Source of the DNA: Ignavibacteriota bacterium
GTDB lineage: Bacteria > Bacteroidota > Ignavibacteria > UBA10030
Reading direction: 5' to 3'
Length of the DNA stretch: 57,357 nucleotides
Assembly: GCA_003170475.1 (NCBI GenBank)
Contig: PMZI01000078.1
Span: forward strand, 1-57,357
Part shown: positions 8,434 through 17,756 of the stretch, piece after piece
How the letters are laid out: every line of letters begins with the position of its first letter
How positions within the stretch are numbered: the stretch's first letter is position 1
The notes under the pieces: generated by a model
Told to the model about the DNA's origin: nothing
The model's input: only the letters and a program-made list of their open reading frames with translations
Database searches by the model: none
Position numbers and translations under genes: made by a program

Positions 8434-9270
8434 CTATTTCAGTACAATGCTCTTCGTGTCGATCGTGAACGCTGCAAAATAGCCGAGCGGACCGTTGCTC
8501 AAATTTGTGATCGGATTCGCCGGCGATAACGACGTCGCACTCCGATCCGACGACAAGATATCCCGCAGAGTACTGTAGTACTCATACGCAGATTTATCGA
8601 TCGAGAGTAGTTCCACGGTGATGGTATCTCCTGGATTGACATTTCTCCCGGCTCTGATTCTCTCCGCCATCTCGTTGCCGTTGGTCAGCTTATCCGTGAA
8701 GAGTCGGTACCGTCGGCCATCAATGGAGTCGGCTGGGATGAGCGTGCTCGACCGTGCATTGATGCGATAGTAGTTGCCGAGTTCGGTCGGATCCCTGAAC
8801 ATTACGTAGATATCATATCCACTCTCGCCACCGAACCCTGTCCGCTGAATCGCGTATAACGAATCAATCAGCACCTTCTGGGGCATCGAAGAAGACCCAT
8901 CGTATTCCTTTCCGTCTGAAATGACCGAAAGCGTATACGTTCTCCCCGCGATTCCTTGTAGTTTTGTTGAGAGATAGGTCCCGCTTGTAGTTTCCTTCAA
9001 TGTATCACGCTGTCCTTGATTGTCTGTCACAACGACCAACGCATTCGAGACCGGAGGAAAATAGAGTGATGGCTCGAAGTAATCTCCGCTCAGACTCAGC
9101 GTCACCGAATACGGCCCTTGTTGGTCGGTCACCGTACCATCAATCACCAGATGCGGAGAAGCATTATTGAGATCGATCGAAACCACCTTCTCGCATGCCA
9201 ACAGCACAAAGCCTGCAACCAGGATGCTTGCATAGAGAGCGCTTTTGAGGAACAGTGTTTTCATAGTCAT
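8434..9270 (-). CDS. DUF4249 lipoprotein partnered with TonB receptor
   Basis: About 278 residues with a lipoprotein signal (hydrophobic core then LLAC). The mature part follows the DUF4249 pattern: HLVIDGTVTDQQGPYSVTLSLSGDYF, NALVVVTDNQG, then repeated beta elements. DUF4249 proteins in Bacteroidota are almost always encoded next to a TonB receptor, and here that gene ends 15 bases upstream. The pair probably forms a surface uptake complex, with the lipoprotein outside the receptor. I chose ATG 9270, which has AGGA 6 bases before; a TTG at 9276 and ATG 9264 are alternatives. Substrate unknown. Confidence 0.85.
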   Translation of the reverse strand: MTMKTLFLKSALYASILVAGFVLLACEKVVSIDLNNASPHLVIDGTVTDQQGPYSVTLSLSGDYFEPSLYFPPVSNALVVVTDNQGQRDTLKETTSGTYLSTKLQGIAGRTYTLSVISDGKEYDGSSSMPQKVLIDSLYAIQRTGFGGESGYDIYVMFRDPTELGNYYRINARSSTLIPADSIDGRRYRLFTDKLTNGNEMAERIRAGRNVNPGDTITVELLSIDKSAYEYYSTLRDILSSDRSATSLSPANPITNLSNGPLGYFAAFTIDTKSIVLK

Positions 9271-9285
9271 ACCCAATCCTGAACG

Positions 9286-11610
9286 TTAGAACTTGAAATT
9301 GTAAGTGACAGATGGAATGAAGGGAAAGAAGGTCGTTTGAACGGCCTGCGTTTTGCTCGGATCATTGGGATCTTGTCGGAAACTGATCGCATACGGATTC
9401 ATCCTGTCATAAACATTGTAGATGGAGAAATTGAGGTTCGATCTCGGACCAAGCGTCCATGTGGCGGACACATCGAGCCGATGATACGCCGGCATCCGGT
9501 ATCCATTTCGCTCCGTGTAATAAGGAACCAACCGACCATCGATCAAATAGTTGCCTGACGGAAACGTCACAGCGTTTCCAGTGTTGTAGACCCACGTGGC
9601 AGAAAATGTCCAGATGGTGCTGTAATCATAGATGGCAACCACAGAGATGTCGTGAGTCCGGTCCTGCCTGGCGGGAAAAGGAGCGCCGTTGTTGATCGGC
9701 GCGAATTGTTCTTCCGTTCTCGAAAGCGTGTACCCCAGCCAGCCACTGATGGGACCGTAGTGCTTCCGGATGAGGAATTCTGCCCCATAACTCCAACCCT
9801 TGCCATAGAGCAGCAGCGATTCGACGGCCGGGTTGATCTGCAGGTCGGCCCCGTTCTTATAGTCGATGAGATTGTGCATGGCCTTATAGTAAATCTCCAG
9901 AGATGCCTCCAACTCATTATTGTTGAAGTTCCGAAAATACCCGACGGCGTACTGATCGGCTGTCTGTGGTTTGACGTTGTTGCTGCTCGGCACCCACAAG
10001 TCGCTTGGATTTGTAGTGGTAGAGTTTGAGAGCAAATGCAGATATTGGGCCGTGCGCATGTAGGACGCCTTGATCGAGCTTGTCTCGTCGAGGTTCATGT
10101 TGGCGGATATTCGCGGCTCGAGGTTCGAATAAGTTTGAATTTTTGCGCCGGCGGCGTAGGACATCGTGTCAAGCGCGGTTCCGCTCGCGTCATAGTTATA
10201 CGTATGCCCCGGCCCGAGAAGCGTGAAAATGGAAAAGCGAAGACCGTAGTTGACCTTCAGGCCGGAGAGAGGCTCAAGCTCATGGGAAGCATACGCCGCA
10301 TTTTCCAGCGCGAACCGTCGTTCGAGAGCCAGACTATTAGTAAAACTTGTCGAACCGGCTGTAACGTTTCCGGGCATGAATGTGTGGTAAATGGAGTTGA
10401 AACCGAACTTCACGGTGCTTTGCGAGCTTGCGAAATATTGAAAATCGGTCTTGAAGTTCACGTCCTGTATACCCGAAGTGATCTGAAATTCACTCGTCCC
10501 CGCCCCCACCGTGTTGCTGTATTCATAGTTGCTGAAAATGAAAGAGGTGTTGGAGAAGAGATGATCGCCGAAAATATGATTCCAACGGGCCGTGGCCGTC
10601 GCATTTCCCCAGCTGAAACCGAAGGTGTTCGGATAATTGAAATTATCCCTCCCGAAATATCCGGAAACAAATATCCTGTCCTTCTCTCCGAGCGTATAGT
10701 TTGTCTTCGCGTTCAGATCATAAAAATAGAGACTCGCCCTGTTGATCGTCGTGTCCTTCGAGAATTTCAGAAAAAGATCCGCATACGTTCTCCTGGCAGA
10801 GATGATGAAGGATCCCTGATCTTTGACGAGAGGTCCTTCGAAACTGAGTCGGGACGCAAGAAGGCCGATGCCGCCTGTGCCGCCATAGTTCTTCATGTTC
10901 CCGTCGTTCGTTCGAATATCCAACACAGAAGAAAGCCGGCCACCGTACTCAGCCGGGATGCCGCCCGTCATCACCTTGACATCCTTGATCGCATCAGAAT
11001 TGAAGACGGAAAGAAACCCAAGGAGATGGGACGAGTTGTATACCGGGGCTTCGTCGAGCACGATGAGATTTTGATCGACGCCTCCACCCCGTGCGTAGAA
11101 ACCCGTGCTCCCCTCCCCTGCCGATTTCACTCCGGGAAAGAGCTGGATGGTCTTCATGATATCCCTTTCTCCAAGCAAGACGGGGATCGATTGAACTTCA
11201 CGAACTTCAAGTCTGTTGGAGCTCATCTCCGTCGAGGTCACATTCTTGTCAGACCGTTCCCCGGTCACGACAACTTCATTGAGTCTGATGGGCTCGGGAG
11301 TGAGCTCGAAATTCAGCGTTCGATCGTGTTGGAGTAGGATGGTGTCCTGCTTCACTCTGAAGCCGAGAAACTGGATGAGAACAGTGTATTCTCCCTGAGC
11401 AAGGGTGATCGAATAGAAGCCGTACGCGTTGGAGGACGTGCCCACTCCCTTCAAGTCCTTCACGACAATATTTGCTCCTATCAAGGCTTCTCCCGTCTCG
11501 GCGTTTTTCACTATCCCGCTGAGCGTGTAACGCTCCTGTGCAATCAGCAAAGTGTGAGGCGCGCAGAACAAAAACCCTGCTGCTATGAATTTCAGTGAGA
11601 TTCGTCTCAT
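9286..11610 (-). CDS. TonB-dependent outer-membrane receptor with carboxypeptidase-regulatory domain
   Basis: The 774-residue protein has a signal peptide (site near LLIAQ) and a carboxypeptidase-regulatory-like beta domain (about 28-110, with LSGIVKNAETGEALIGANI). The TonB box region and plug follow, with IRLNEVVVTG, GFYARGGGVDQNLIVLDEAPVY and GGIPAEYGGRLSSVLDI. The rest is an outer-membrane barrel ending in an aromatic strand (VTYNFKF). Such receptors import ligands using proton-motive force passed by TonB, which is not in this window. Co-directional with the DUF4249 gene, forming a two-gene unit. The ligand cannot be read from sequence. Confidence 0.93.
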   Translation of the reverse strand: MRRISLKFIAAGFLFCAPHTLLIAQERYTLSGIVKNAETGEALIGANIVVKDLKGVGTSSNAYGFYSITLAQGEYTVLIQFLGFRVKQDTILLQHDRTLNFELTPEPIRLNEVVVTGERSDKNVTSTEMSSNRLEVREVQSIPVLLGERDIMKTIQLFPGVKSAGEGSTGFYARGGGVDQNLIVLDEAPVYNSSHLLGFLSVFNSDAIKDVKVMTGGIPAEYGGRLSSVLDIRTNDGNMKNYGGTGGIGLLASRLSFEGPLVKDQGSFIISARRTYADLFLKFSKDTTINRASLYFYDLNAKTNYTLGEKDRIFVSGYFGRDNFNYPNTFGFSWGNATATARWNHIFGDHLFSNTSFIFSNYEYSNTVGAGTSEFQITSGIQDVNFKTDFQYFASSQSTVKFGFNSIYHTFMPGNVTAGSTSFTNSLALERRFALENAAYASHELEPLSGLKVNYGLRFSIFTLLGPGHTYNYDASGTALDTMSYAAGAKIQTYSNLEPRISANMNLDETSSIKASYMRTAQYLHLLSNSTTTNPSDLWVPSSNNVKPQTADQYAVGYFRNFNNNELEASLEIYYKAMHNLIDYKNGADLQINPAVESLLLYGKGWSYGAEFLIRKHYGPISGWLGYTLSRTEEQFAPINNGAPFPARQDRTHDISVVAIYDYSTIWTFSATWVYNTGNAVTFPSGNYLIDGRLVPYYTERNGYRMPAYHRLDVSATWTLGPRSNLNFSIYNVYDRMNPYAISFRQDPNDPSKTQAVQTTFFPFIPSVTYNFKF

Positions 11611-11667
11611 CGGATCGCTTTCTCTGTCGTCAATATGGTGGCTCTTGATGAAACATATATGCTTTGA

Positions 11668-12204
11668 TTATCTACCGCGCGCGAGGAAGCACGTATTGCT
11701 CCTAAGAGCCAGTGACGCGGTTATTCGCGGACACGTCGCGGGCATCCCGGATGGAAGCGATTGCGTTTGTTGCAATGGGTTTGAAAGGAAGTGAACGGGA
11801 TCTCTCGCTGCTTCCCGCCTCGCCCCAATCCTCTCTGATTTGGATTGGTGCGCCAGGAGCACGAGAGTCGTGACAATCTTTTTCAGTTCTCCGGATTTCT
11901 CGAAAAAGTAGTCCGCTCCCATGGCGAAGCACTTGAGCTCGCATTCGCTGCAAGGTCCCTGGGTGAGCATGATTGCAACAGAATCGGGGTTCGCTGATTT
12001 GGCAGCAGAAAGGACATCGAGTCCGCTGCCGCCCGACATCGGCAGAGCAATAATGACAGAATCCGGCTTGGCCCGCTTGATTCCTCCAATCGCGTGTTCA
12101 ACGTCACCCGCTTCTCCTGCTATTGAAACTCCCACCACACTCGCGGCAATCGAAGCCAAGCTCTGACGGACTCTGTCATTGGTGTCTGCTATGAATAGTG
12201 TCAT
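11668..12204 (-). CDS. Degenerate receiver-domain protein with Cys cluster
   Basis: About 178 residues; ATG 12204 follows a strong GGAGGG ribosome site. Residues 1-120 have the receiver fold order: acidic start FIADTND (Asp7), PDSVIIALPMSGGSGLDVL, MLTQG and FFEKSG (conserved Lys103). At the phospho-acceptor position, normally Asp after two hydrophobics, there is Ala53. Three Cys occur close together (CSECELKC, 85, 88, 92). No DNA-binding domain follows; the tail of about 55 residues is not recognisable. I infer a phosphorylation-independent receiver, perhaps sensing redox or metal through the Cys. No histidine kinase is adjacent. Confidence 0.7.
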   Translation of the reverse strand: MTLFIADTNDRVRQSLASIAASVVGVSIAGEAGDVEHAIGGIKRAKPDSVIIALPMSGGSGLDVLSAAKSANPDSVAIMLTQGPCSECELKCFAMGADYFFEKSGELKKIVTTLVLLAHQSKSERIGARREAARDPVHFLSNPLQQTQSLPSGMPATCPRITASLALRSNTCFLARGR

Positions 12205-12328
12205 CCTCAATCCCTCCGATCAATGTTCTCCGGCGCCGCATTCTTCCTCCACAACCATCATCATCGGCAAAGCCAGAACATTGTATCAACGAGATCGGAT
12301 AGTCAGTGAACCCTTTCTTGAGATGTGG

Positions 12329-12393
12329 TGGCAGCGCGAGCTGCCAGAATGAGAGATGATGACAAGAAGATGTACGACCTCGTGCAGTCGTAC
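12329..12393. promoter_or_regulatory. Two short dyads in the gap upstream of the receiver gene
   Basis: TGGCAGC (12329-12335) pairs with GCTGCCA (12340-12346), and GTACGAC (12372-12378) pairs with GTCGTAC (12387-12393). Neither has a T run on either strand, so they are weak as terminators. They lie between the end of the metalloprotease gene and the start of the receiver gene, 125-190 bases upstream of the latter, so operators or mRNA hairpins are possible. Confidence 0.25.
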
Positions 12394-12507
12394 CATCGCA
12401 CTGCACGCACGTATTAGCATAACACCATCAACTATTGTCGCGTTCCCGAAAGTCTTTGGCCAAAGATGCATTATTCTGCAACGGCGGTGACAACGAAAGA
12501 GGCCGTT

Positions 12508-14223
12508 TTACTTGATGACGGCAACCTTCCAACGGTACACCGAGTTACCGGCAGAGCCTACAACAAAATGAACACCGGAAGAAATGTGGGAGCGCAGATC
12601 TGATGACGGCACAAAGATAAACCTTCCCCCGTTCGATTCGACGACTGAATAGGAGGCAGAGTATTCCACGGCCAAGGCGCTATTCAAGAAGCAGATTTGC
12701 GCCGACGAATTCGGTAGTTCATTTACAGGCAACGCGAGGCGGTGAGCTTCGGAAAGACGCAAAGGATTTGGTGCTGCTTCGCTGATTGCTTTCTGGACAT
12801 CCGATCTGGAAGAAGCCAGCAGATAGCGCTCTGTCCATTTGCTCTCATCTGAGACTCCGAACCCAATTCTCAATCCGTTCGGCAAAACCTGGAGTGGTAT
12901 GTTTGCGATTGATGCACCCATCTGAAGCTGTAACGCACGCATGGTGAAATCATACTGCTGCGCGGCGGCGAGATCGCCGTACGTAATGATGGCAATAAGC
13001 GTGTCAGTCTGGAGGGGGATCTCGTAGAAATTCGATGAGAATACATATGCCTGCCCGGATATGGAAGCCGTACCGCCAGAATATAAGGTCGTGCTCACAT
13101 TGGGAACGAACCGTGGATAATGGCTTCCTTCCCGATAGTAGCGGATGGTGTCTGCGCGATCACCGGTAAAGTAGTTCCAATAGCTGAAGAGAGCAAACTC
13201 AGTTTCAAAATCCGTTCCGAGCGTCGAGAGGACCGTGTTTATGCTTGTGACAATCGGAATATTTCTTTCGCGCTCCCAAATGTCTCTCATCACATTCCGG
13301 CCAAACCTCTGACTCATGAACTGTCCCCAGATTCCCCTTTCTGAACCGACAAAGAGTGGATCGAAATAATAGAATGGCAAGGTGCCTTCCACATCGCGAA
13401 ATGAAGTGAAGTATTCAGATACATCGTAGTAGTAGTCGTGGACGGCAGGAAACATAACTCCTTCCATCCAGCCGGCGCTCAACTCAAAAAAATAGGCATC
13501 GAGATCACTCCACATCCCGTAACCTCCCAGATGGATGGCATGCTGGAACTCGTGTGCCGCGGTCGCACGCAGCCCATCCATTCCCGCCGTCCGATATCCC
13601 AGGTAATCGTTATCGACGACCGTGTAGGCCCAATACTGTGCAGGATTGGAAGACGGATTGATACGCGTGCTGTCATCGTACGAGGTGAAACCGAACAACG
13701 AAGGATCCAACTCCTGGATGAACACGTCGTATTCAGGTCCCCCACCCCAACCGCCATCAGATGCAGGAGGTCTGTATCCAAGCGCATCTATCTGAAACCT
13801 CCAGCAATAGTCGAAGATTGCGGCCACAGAATCCACATATGCTTCGTAGGTATTGGGCAACCGAGATTGCTGTGTCGGGTCGAGAAGGGCCGGTGTGTTG
13901 TACCCCGCGGTGTCGTAGTGGATTCGGAATCTGCCTGACGGACTGAGTTTGCTCGCTTGAGTCTCGGCTACCTGGAAGGCTTGAGCGATAGTTGCTCGCG
14001 ATTGCATCGAAAGCTCATTCCGTCGCATATGGGACAAGGCGATGAATGGTGTACCACTCTTTACCGGCTTCGGACGAGTGGTTGGCTTGTAGCTCGGCTC
14101 CAGCATCAGTCTGATGGACTGAGAGGACGGCCGGCGCTGCACCTTCTCCTGTGCGAAACACAGAGGCAAAGAAAGCAACATGATCATGAATGCCGTCGAT
14201 ATTTTCTTCGTCGAACCCCCCAT
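12508..14223 (-). CDS. Secreted HExxH metalloprotease, MXAN_6640-like
   Basis: About 571 residues from ATG 14223 (GGAAGAAGA upstream); a longer frame to 14337 lacks signal-peptide logic. A signal peptide ends near LCFAQ. A zinc protease motif HEFQH (224-228) sits in AAHEFQHAIH, followed by FFELSAGWMEG, where Glu247 or Glu254 could be the third ligand. This spacing fits the MXAN_6640 family of putative metalloproteases. The C-terminus (GVHFVVGSAG...WKVAVIK) faintly recalls a type IX sorting domain but is not a clear match. It follows the TonB receptor gene in the same direction, so both probably belong to one surface locus. Substrate unknown. Confidence 0.75.
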   Translation of the reverse strand: MGGSTKKISTAFMIMLLSLPLCFAQEKVQRRPSSQSIRLMLEPSYKPTTRPKPVKSGTPFIALSHMRRNELSMQSRATIAQAFQVAETQASKLSPSGRFRIHYDTAGYNTPALLDPTQQSRLPNTYEAYVDSVAAIFDYCWRFQIDALGYRPPASDGGWGGGPEYDVFIQELDPSLFGFTSYDDSTRINPSSNPAQYWAYTVVDNDYLGYRTAGMDGLRATAAHEFQHAIHLGGYGMWSDLDAYFFELSAGWMEGVMFPAVHDYYYDVSEYFTSFRDVEGTLPFYYFDPLFVGSERGIWGQFMSQRFGRNVMRDIWERERNIPIVTSINTVLSTLGTDFETEFALFSYWNYFTGDRADTIRYYREGSHYPRFVPNVSTTLYSGGTASISGQAYVFSSNFYEIPLQTDTLIAIITYGDLAAAQQYDFTMRALQLQMGASIANIPLQVLPNGLRIGFGVSDESKWTERYLLASSRSDVQKAISEAAPNPLRLSEAHRLALPVNELPNSSAQICFLNSALAVEYSASYSVVESNGGRFIFVPSSDLRSHISSGVHFVVGSAGNSVYRWKVAVIK

Positions 14224-14337
14224 TGATCTTCTTCCCTGCGGGTGCGATTTCGTAACTGCACTGCACGATTCGGGAGGACGATAATCGTGCACCTGAAGAA
14301 CAAGAATCATTCGCCGCGATAGCAGAGCCATGCCCAC

Positions 14338-16830
14338 TCAGATATGAATGGATACCTTGAACACCACATTGCGTGGTTCCTCCCAGCTCGCGGCGCTAAA
14401 ATACGCGCCTTTGATCAAGTGTTCATTGTTGAGCAGGTTTGTGACATAGAGTGACGGCTGAAGCGTAGCACCTCCCGTCAAATGTAATGTATAACCAAAT
14501 GCGAAGGAGAGGATCCAAGAGGGCGATGTGTGCATGGCCGCATTGAAATCAAACAGGCCTGTCTTGAACGGTATCCCTTCTGGATTTCCATTCGTGAGTC
14601 CCGAACCATAGATTCCAGACAGATTTGCGAACCAATCTTGCGGTTGATAGTTTATTCCGGCGACGATCGAGAGCCGCTGATCGTGATCCAGATCCGTCGC
14701 AGGTCCATCATCGACCACATCGAGAAACCCACCCGTGACTGGTCCGGAGCCGTAGGCATGTGTGAGCGCCGTGTTCACATAGCCCGACAATGGGATGTTG
14801 ACATCGCTGTACGAGAGCCCCACCTCCAGACCCGTAATCCGCATCAGAGAAATGTTTACTGGTGTCTTGATTGCGGAGGATCCCACCGTTTGATCATCCA
14901 AACCGGGGGTGCTTCGTTTGAAATAGGCAGCAAACTTGCTGCGAAATCCCATCGGGAACACGTGCGTGAAAACGGCCTCGCAGAAGCTGTCACGTTCAGG
15001 GAGCGTCGGCGTCAATGAATTGCTGACATTGATCGCTATCGACCTCAGCCCCTCAACATTTGTGGGCATGAAAAGGCGGCCGAAGTAGAGATAGGCCGAA
15101 TTGTTGTCATCGATGAAAAAACTCCACTTGATCCGTGGGCTCACTTGGCTTTGCAATGGAACGTCAGGAGCGATATGCTGGTCATACCGAACGCCTAATT
15201 CAAACGCGGTCCACTCGAGTGGATGCCACTCGGTTTGAGCAAACACGCCAAAATCTGATCCGGCAAAGTTTGTGAGAATGGAAGGCCCGGGATTTTGGAT
15301 AGAGTCGCGTGAAGTAAAGCTCTCGGTTCCGGTCGTACTGGCGAAATTGAACCCCACCTTGTACATGAACTGGTGGGAGAGCCTTTCGTCAAATGTCGTT
15401 CGAATGCCCAGAGTCGTGAAGCTCCTGTCTTCTGCCAGCAAGTATGAGTTTGTGGGATCTCCGGCAAACTGAAAATTGGGGGAATCAATTGCGCCGGGAC
15501 TATGGACCAATCCTCCTTCCCGTGCATATCCGCCGAGGTAGAAGTTCGATTCGTGCTCGGAGTTTGAGTTGAGGATTCGGGAGTACGAAATCGTCTGGAA
15601 TGCATTCGTCGTGGTTTGAAGATCAGACGCGATTCCTTCCAGGGAATCATATGGTACCTGCGTGGACGTCTTCGCAAAATTGATATTTGCCGTCAAATAA
15701 GCATCGTCACTCAGTATGAAATCAAACTTGCCATAGACGAAATAGTCGAAGCCATGATCGTGGAAGATATCCGAGACCGGAGAATCGATTCGTCGGTCCG
15801 TTTCCTGACGGGATCCCGAAAGGAAGTATCCAAGCTTTCCAATATGGTCACTTATCGCCAAATCCTGTCCGTTCGAGTTCAGGGCACGAAAAGGCCCGAC
15901 ACGATCACCGAGCGTGTCACCGACAGCTGTCGTGTGACCTGGACTGAAAGGGCTCGTTCCGTTGAAGACCAGATAACTCCCAACGTACGTCGAAGCATCG
16001 AGATGAAAAGCGCCGGTTGGCACGCGATTGTTGAGCGAAACGACAGCGGACATTTGTCCACCGTATTCAGCGGGAAATCCTCCCGTAATGAACGTCGCTC
16101 GATCAATGACTTTCGGATCCACAACTTCATTGAGTCCACCAAAGACGCCGAGGGGAACCGGGATCCCATCGACATAGTACGTGAACTCACCGTGCATACC
16201 GCGAATGTGAATCTCTCCTGTGGGCGCGCGCGCTGCGCCCATCACGGTTTCCTGGATCAGGTTCGTGACGCGGGCAGTTGGCGGCGCGTGATAAGTCTCC
16301 GCCTCAAATACCTGGTTAGCACTTTTGACATCGATGTGTGACGTGCCAAATCCTCTTTGTGCAAAAACTTCAACCCCCTCTTCCTTGATTTCCTGAGGAC
16401 GCAAGGCGATGTCAAACTGGGTATGTCCTTCGTCGACAGTCACAGTGTCAAATCTTGTAGCATAGCCGATAAACCAGGCCATCAAAGTATATGTTCCCAC
16501 CTCCACATCGCGGAACCGAACTTGCCCCGCTGGATTGGTCGCCTCATCTGCGACAAACTTCGCCTCTTTTCTCAAGACAATGTGTGCAAGCTCGATGGGT
16601 GTCTTGTCACTTGCATCTGTGACAGTGACCCTCAACTGGACCTTTGGACCGGGGGCTTCAGAAACGAGGTCGGCCAACATGAAATACTCCGCTGCAGAGA
16701 ACTCTCCGCAGATGATGGGACATTCGGAATAAGGATTGCGAACAAAATCGAGTGACTCCGTGGCGAGTGACAACGAAACTAGACTCACTTGCATCAACAA
16801 GAAATAGAAAACGAGCATGATCGCGCGCAT
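14338..16830 (-). CDS. TonB-dependent receptor of a probable metal-uptake locus
   Basis: The 830-residue protein starts at ATG 16830, 6 bases after GGAGGAG. After the signal peptide come a short Cys-containing segment (SECPIICGE), a carboxypeptidase-regulatory domain (about 62-155, ending VEVFAQRG), and a plug with EIHIRGMHGEFTYYVDG and GGFPAEYGGQMSAVVSL. A large barrel ends in VFKVSIHI. Its neighbours are a His/Cys-rich small protein upstream and a secreted zinc protease downstream. Together they suggest import of a metal or metal complex, but the ligand is inference. It is only distantly similar in sequence to the receptor at 9286. Confidence 0.9.
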   Translation of the reverse strand: MRAIMLVFYFLLMQVSLVSLSLATESLDFVRNPYSECPIICGEFSAAEYFMLADLVSEAPGPKVQLRVTVTDASDKTPIELAHIVLRKEAKFVADEATNPAGQVRFRDVEVGTYTLMAWFIGYATRFDTVTVDEGHTQFDIALRPQEIKEEGVEVFAQRGFGTSHIDVKSANQVFEAETYHAPPTARVTNLIQETVMGAARAPTGEIHIRGMHGEFTYYVDGIPVPLGVFGGLNEVVDPKVIDRATFITGGFPAEYGGQMSAVVSLNNRVPTGAFHLDASTYVGSYLVFNGTSPFSPGHTTAVGDTLGDRVGPFRALNSNGQDLAISDHIGKLGYFLSGSRQETDRRIDSPVSDIFHDHGFDYFVYGKFDFILSDDAYLTANINFAKTSTQVPYDSLEGIASDLQTTTNAFQTISYSRILNSNSEHESNFYLGGYAREGGLVHSPGAIDSPNFQFAGDPTNSYLLAEDRSFTTLGIRTTFDERLSHQFMYKVGFNFASTTGTESFTSRDSIQNPGPSILTNFAGSDFGVFAQTEWHPLEWTAFELGVRYDQHIAPDVPLQSQVSPRIKWSFFIDDNNSAYLYFGRLFMPTNVEGLRSIAINVSNSLTPTLPERDSFCEAVFTHVFPMGFRSKFAAYFKRSTPGLDDQTVGSSAIKTPVNISLMRITGLEVGLSYSDVNIPLSGYVNTALTHAYGSGPVTGGFLDVVDDGPATDLDHDQRLSIVAGINYQPQDWFANLSGIYGSGLTNGNPEGIPFKTGLFDFNAAMHTSPSWILSFAFGYTLHLTGGATLQPSLYVTNLLNNEHLIKGAYFSAASWEEPRNVVFKVSIHI

Positions 16831-16916
16831 TATTTCTCCTCCTCGGTTTATGAAAGAAGATTGCGAAGACGAAGGAACGACCCTTCATCAAACACATTCA
16901 TTTCATGACAATGGAT

Positions 16917-17273
16917 TTAACCGAGAAAAGCTGGAGGACCGCGGCGATAGAAGGAGTCAGAGTGGAGAGGAAAGAATGGGGATTCGGTTTGTTCTGCTGC
17001 ACACATGCCAATAACCTGAATCTGATTCAGGCCGAAGATCACCGGCTCAACTGAGATCTTCTGCTGAGAAGAAATGCAGACGGCACATTGGGCGTGATCC
17101 GAGATCGGCAGATGCTTGCAGTTCTCAGCATCCGCATGTTGAGTGAGTGTGGTGGGGGATGACGATAGAACGTAGTCGAAGTGGAAGTGCGTCGGTTGCC
17201 AGAAGACGAGACTCGCGATCTGACAAACCAGGGCAGCTACTGCATATTTCTTGCGATTTCGATGTGAGAACAT
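16917..17273 (-). CDS. Small His/Cys-rich exported protein, DUF2946-like
   Basis: This 118-residue protein has an N-terminal hydrophobic segment (AVAALVCQIASLVFW) and then a His/Cys-rich part (HFHFDY, HADAENCKHL, DHAQCAVC). It ends with the arginine-proline tail RRGPPAFLG. The CxxC-type motif and RGPPA ending are typical of small DUF2946-like membrane-attached proteins encoded beside metal-linked TonB receptors. The receptor gene begins 86 bases downstream on the same strand. It probably binds or senses a transition metal in the periplasm; this is inferred from composition and position. No clear ribosome site precedes the ATG. Confidence 0.6.
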   Translation of the reverse strand: MFSHRNRKKYAVAALVCQIASLVFWQPTHFHFDYVLSSSPTTLTQHADAENCKHLPISDHAQCAVCISSQQKISVEPVIFGLNQIQVIGMCAAEQTESPFFPLHSDSFYRRGPPAFLG

Positions 17274-17756
17274 TCAATGCCACAATGTTGTATGCCTACG
17301 GGAGAATAACGAACTGATGCCTGTAAGAGTTCCGCACTCCCCCCACTTTTGCTGACTCGGCCTCACAAACGACTCAAATTTGCATCCTTTGCACGCATGC
17401 ATCAGACGGCACGTCACGTGCGAATGAAACTCGCGCTAGAACAAGCATCGAGAACGCCATTAACAAAAAGTAATATCCGAAGCCTCGAGGTGTTTCGTGA
17501 TTCTGCCGATAATAAGCAGAAACAACTTCCTCACTCATCATCCTCACATCCACGAGGCATATCCAATGAGCGGCAACACCATTTCTTCTGCACAAAGTCA
17601 ATTCCGATGAGCATCAGTACCGAAGACAAGGAAGGGAGCGATGATTTCAAGGCTCACCCTTCTTTGACTGTGACGATGCCTTTGATGAGATCAGGTACGA
17701 CTTGGGTGCATGTTCGATGGCAGGAATTGAAACGTGGAGTGCGTCCGACTGACAAC
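17274..17756. other. Intergenic region without a supported gene
   Basis: The gap of 483 bases lies upstream of the small His/Cys-rich gene and after the ICMT-like gene, so it should hold the promoter of the metal locus. A 55-residue minus frame starting near 17541 has a hydrophobic middle and a GTGAGG site before its ATG, but its composition is not convincing and I leave it uncalled. No clear hairpin or repeat was seen. Confidence 0.4.

Noticed and set aside
10036-11337. Long forward open frame of 433 residues opposite the first TonB receptor
   Set aside because: It is antisense to a clear receptor gene, has no signal, family motif or ribosome site, and is best explained by codon bias of the real gene.
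12508-12600. Type IX secretion sorting domain at the end of the metalloprotease
   Set aside because: The ending recalls one, but length and conserved residues do not match well enough and no T9SS genes are seen here.
14085-14223. Longer N-terminus (to 14337) for the secreted metalloprotease
   Set aside because: The added residues precede a clear signal peptide, which would be internal; ATG 14223 has a ribosome site.
17374-17601. Minus-strand frame with hydrophobic middle in the gap before the metal locus
   Set aside because: It has a passable GTGAGG before an inner ATG but weak composition and no family; left as possible only.
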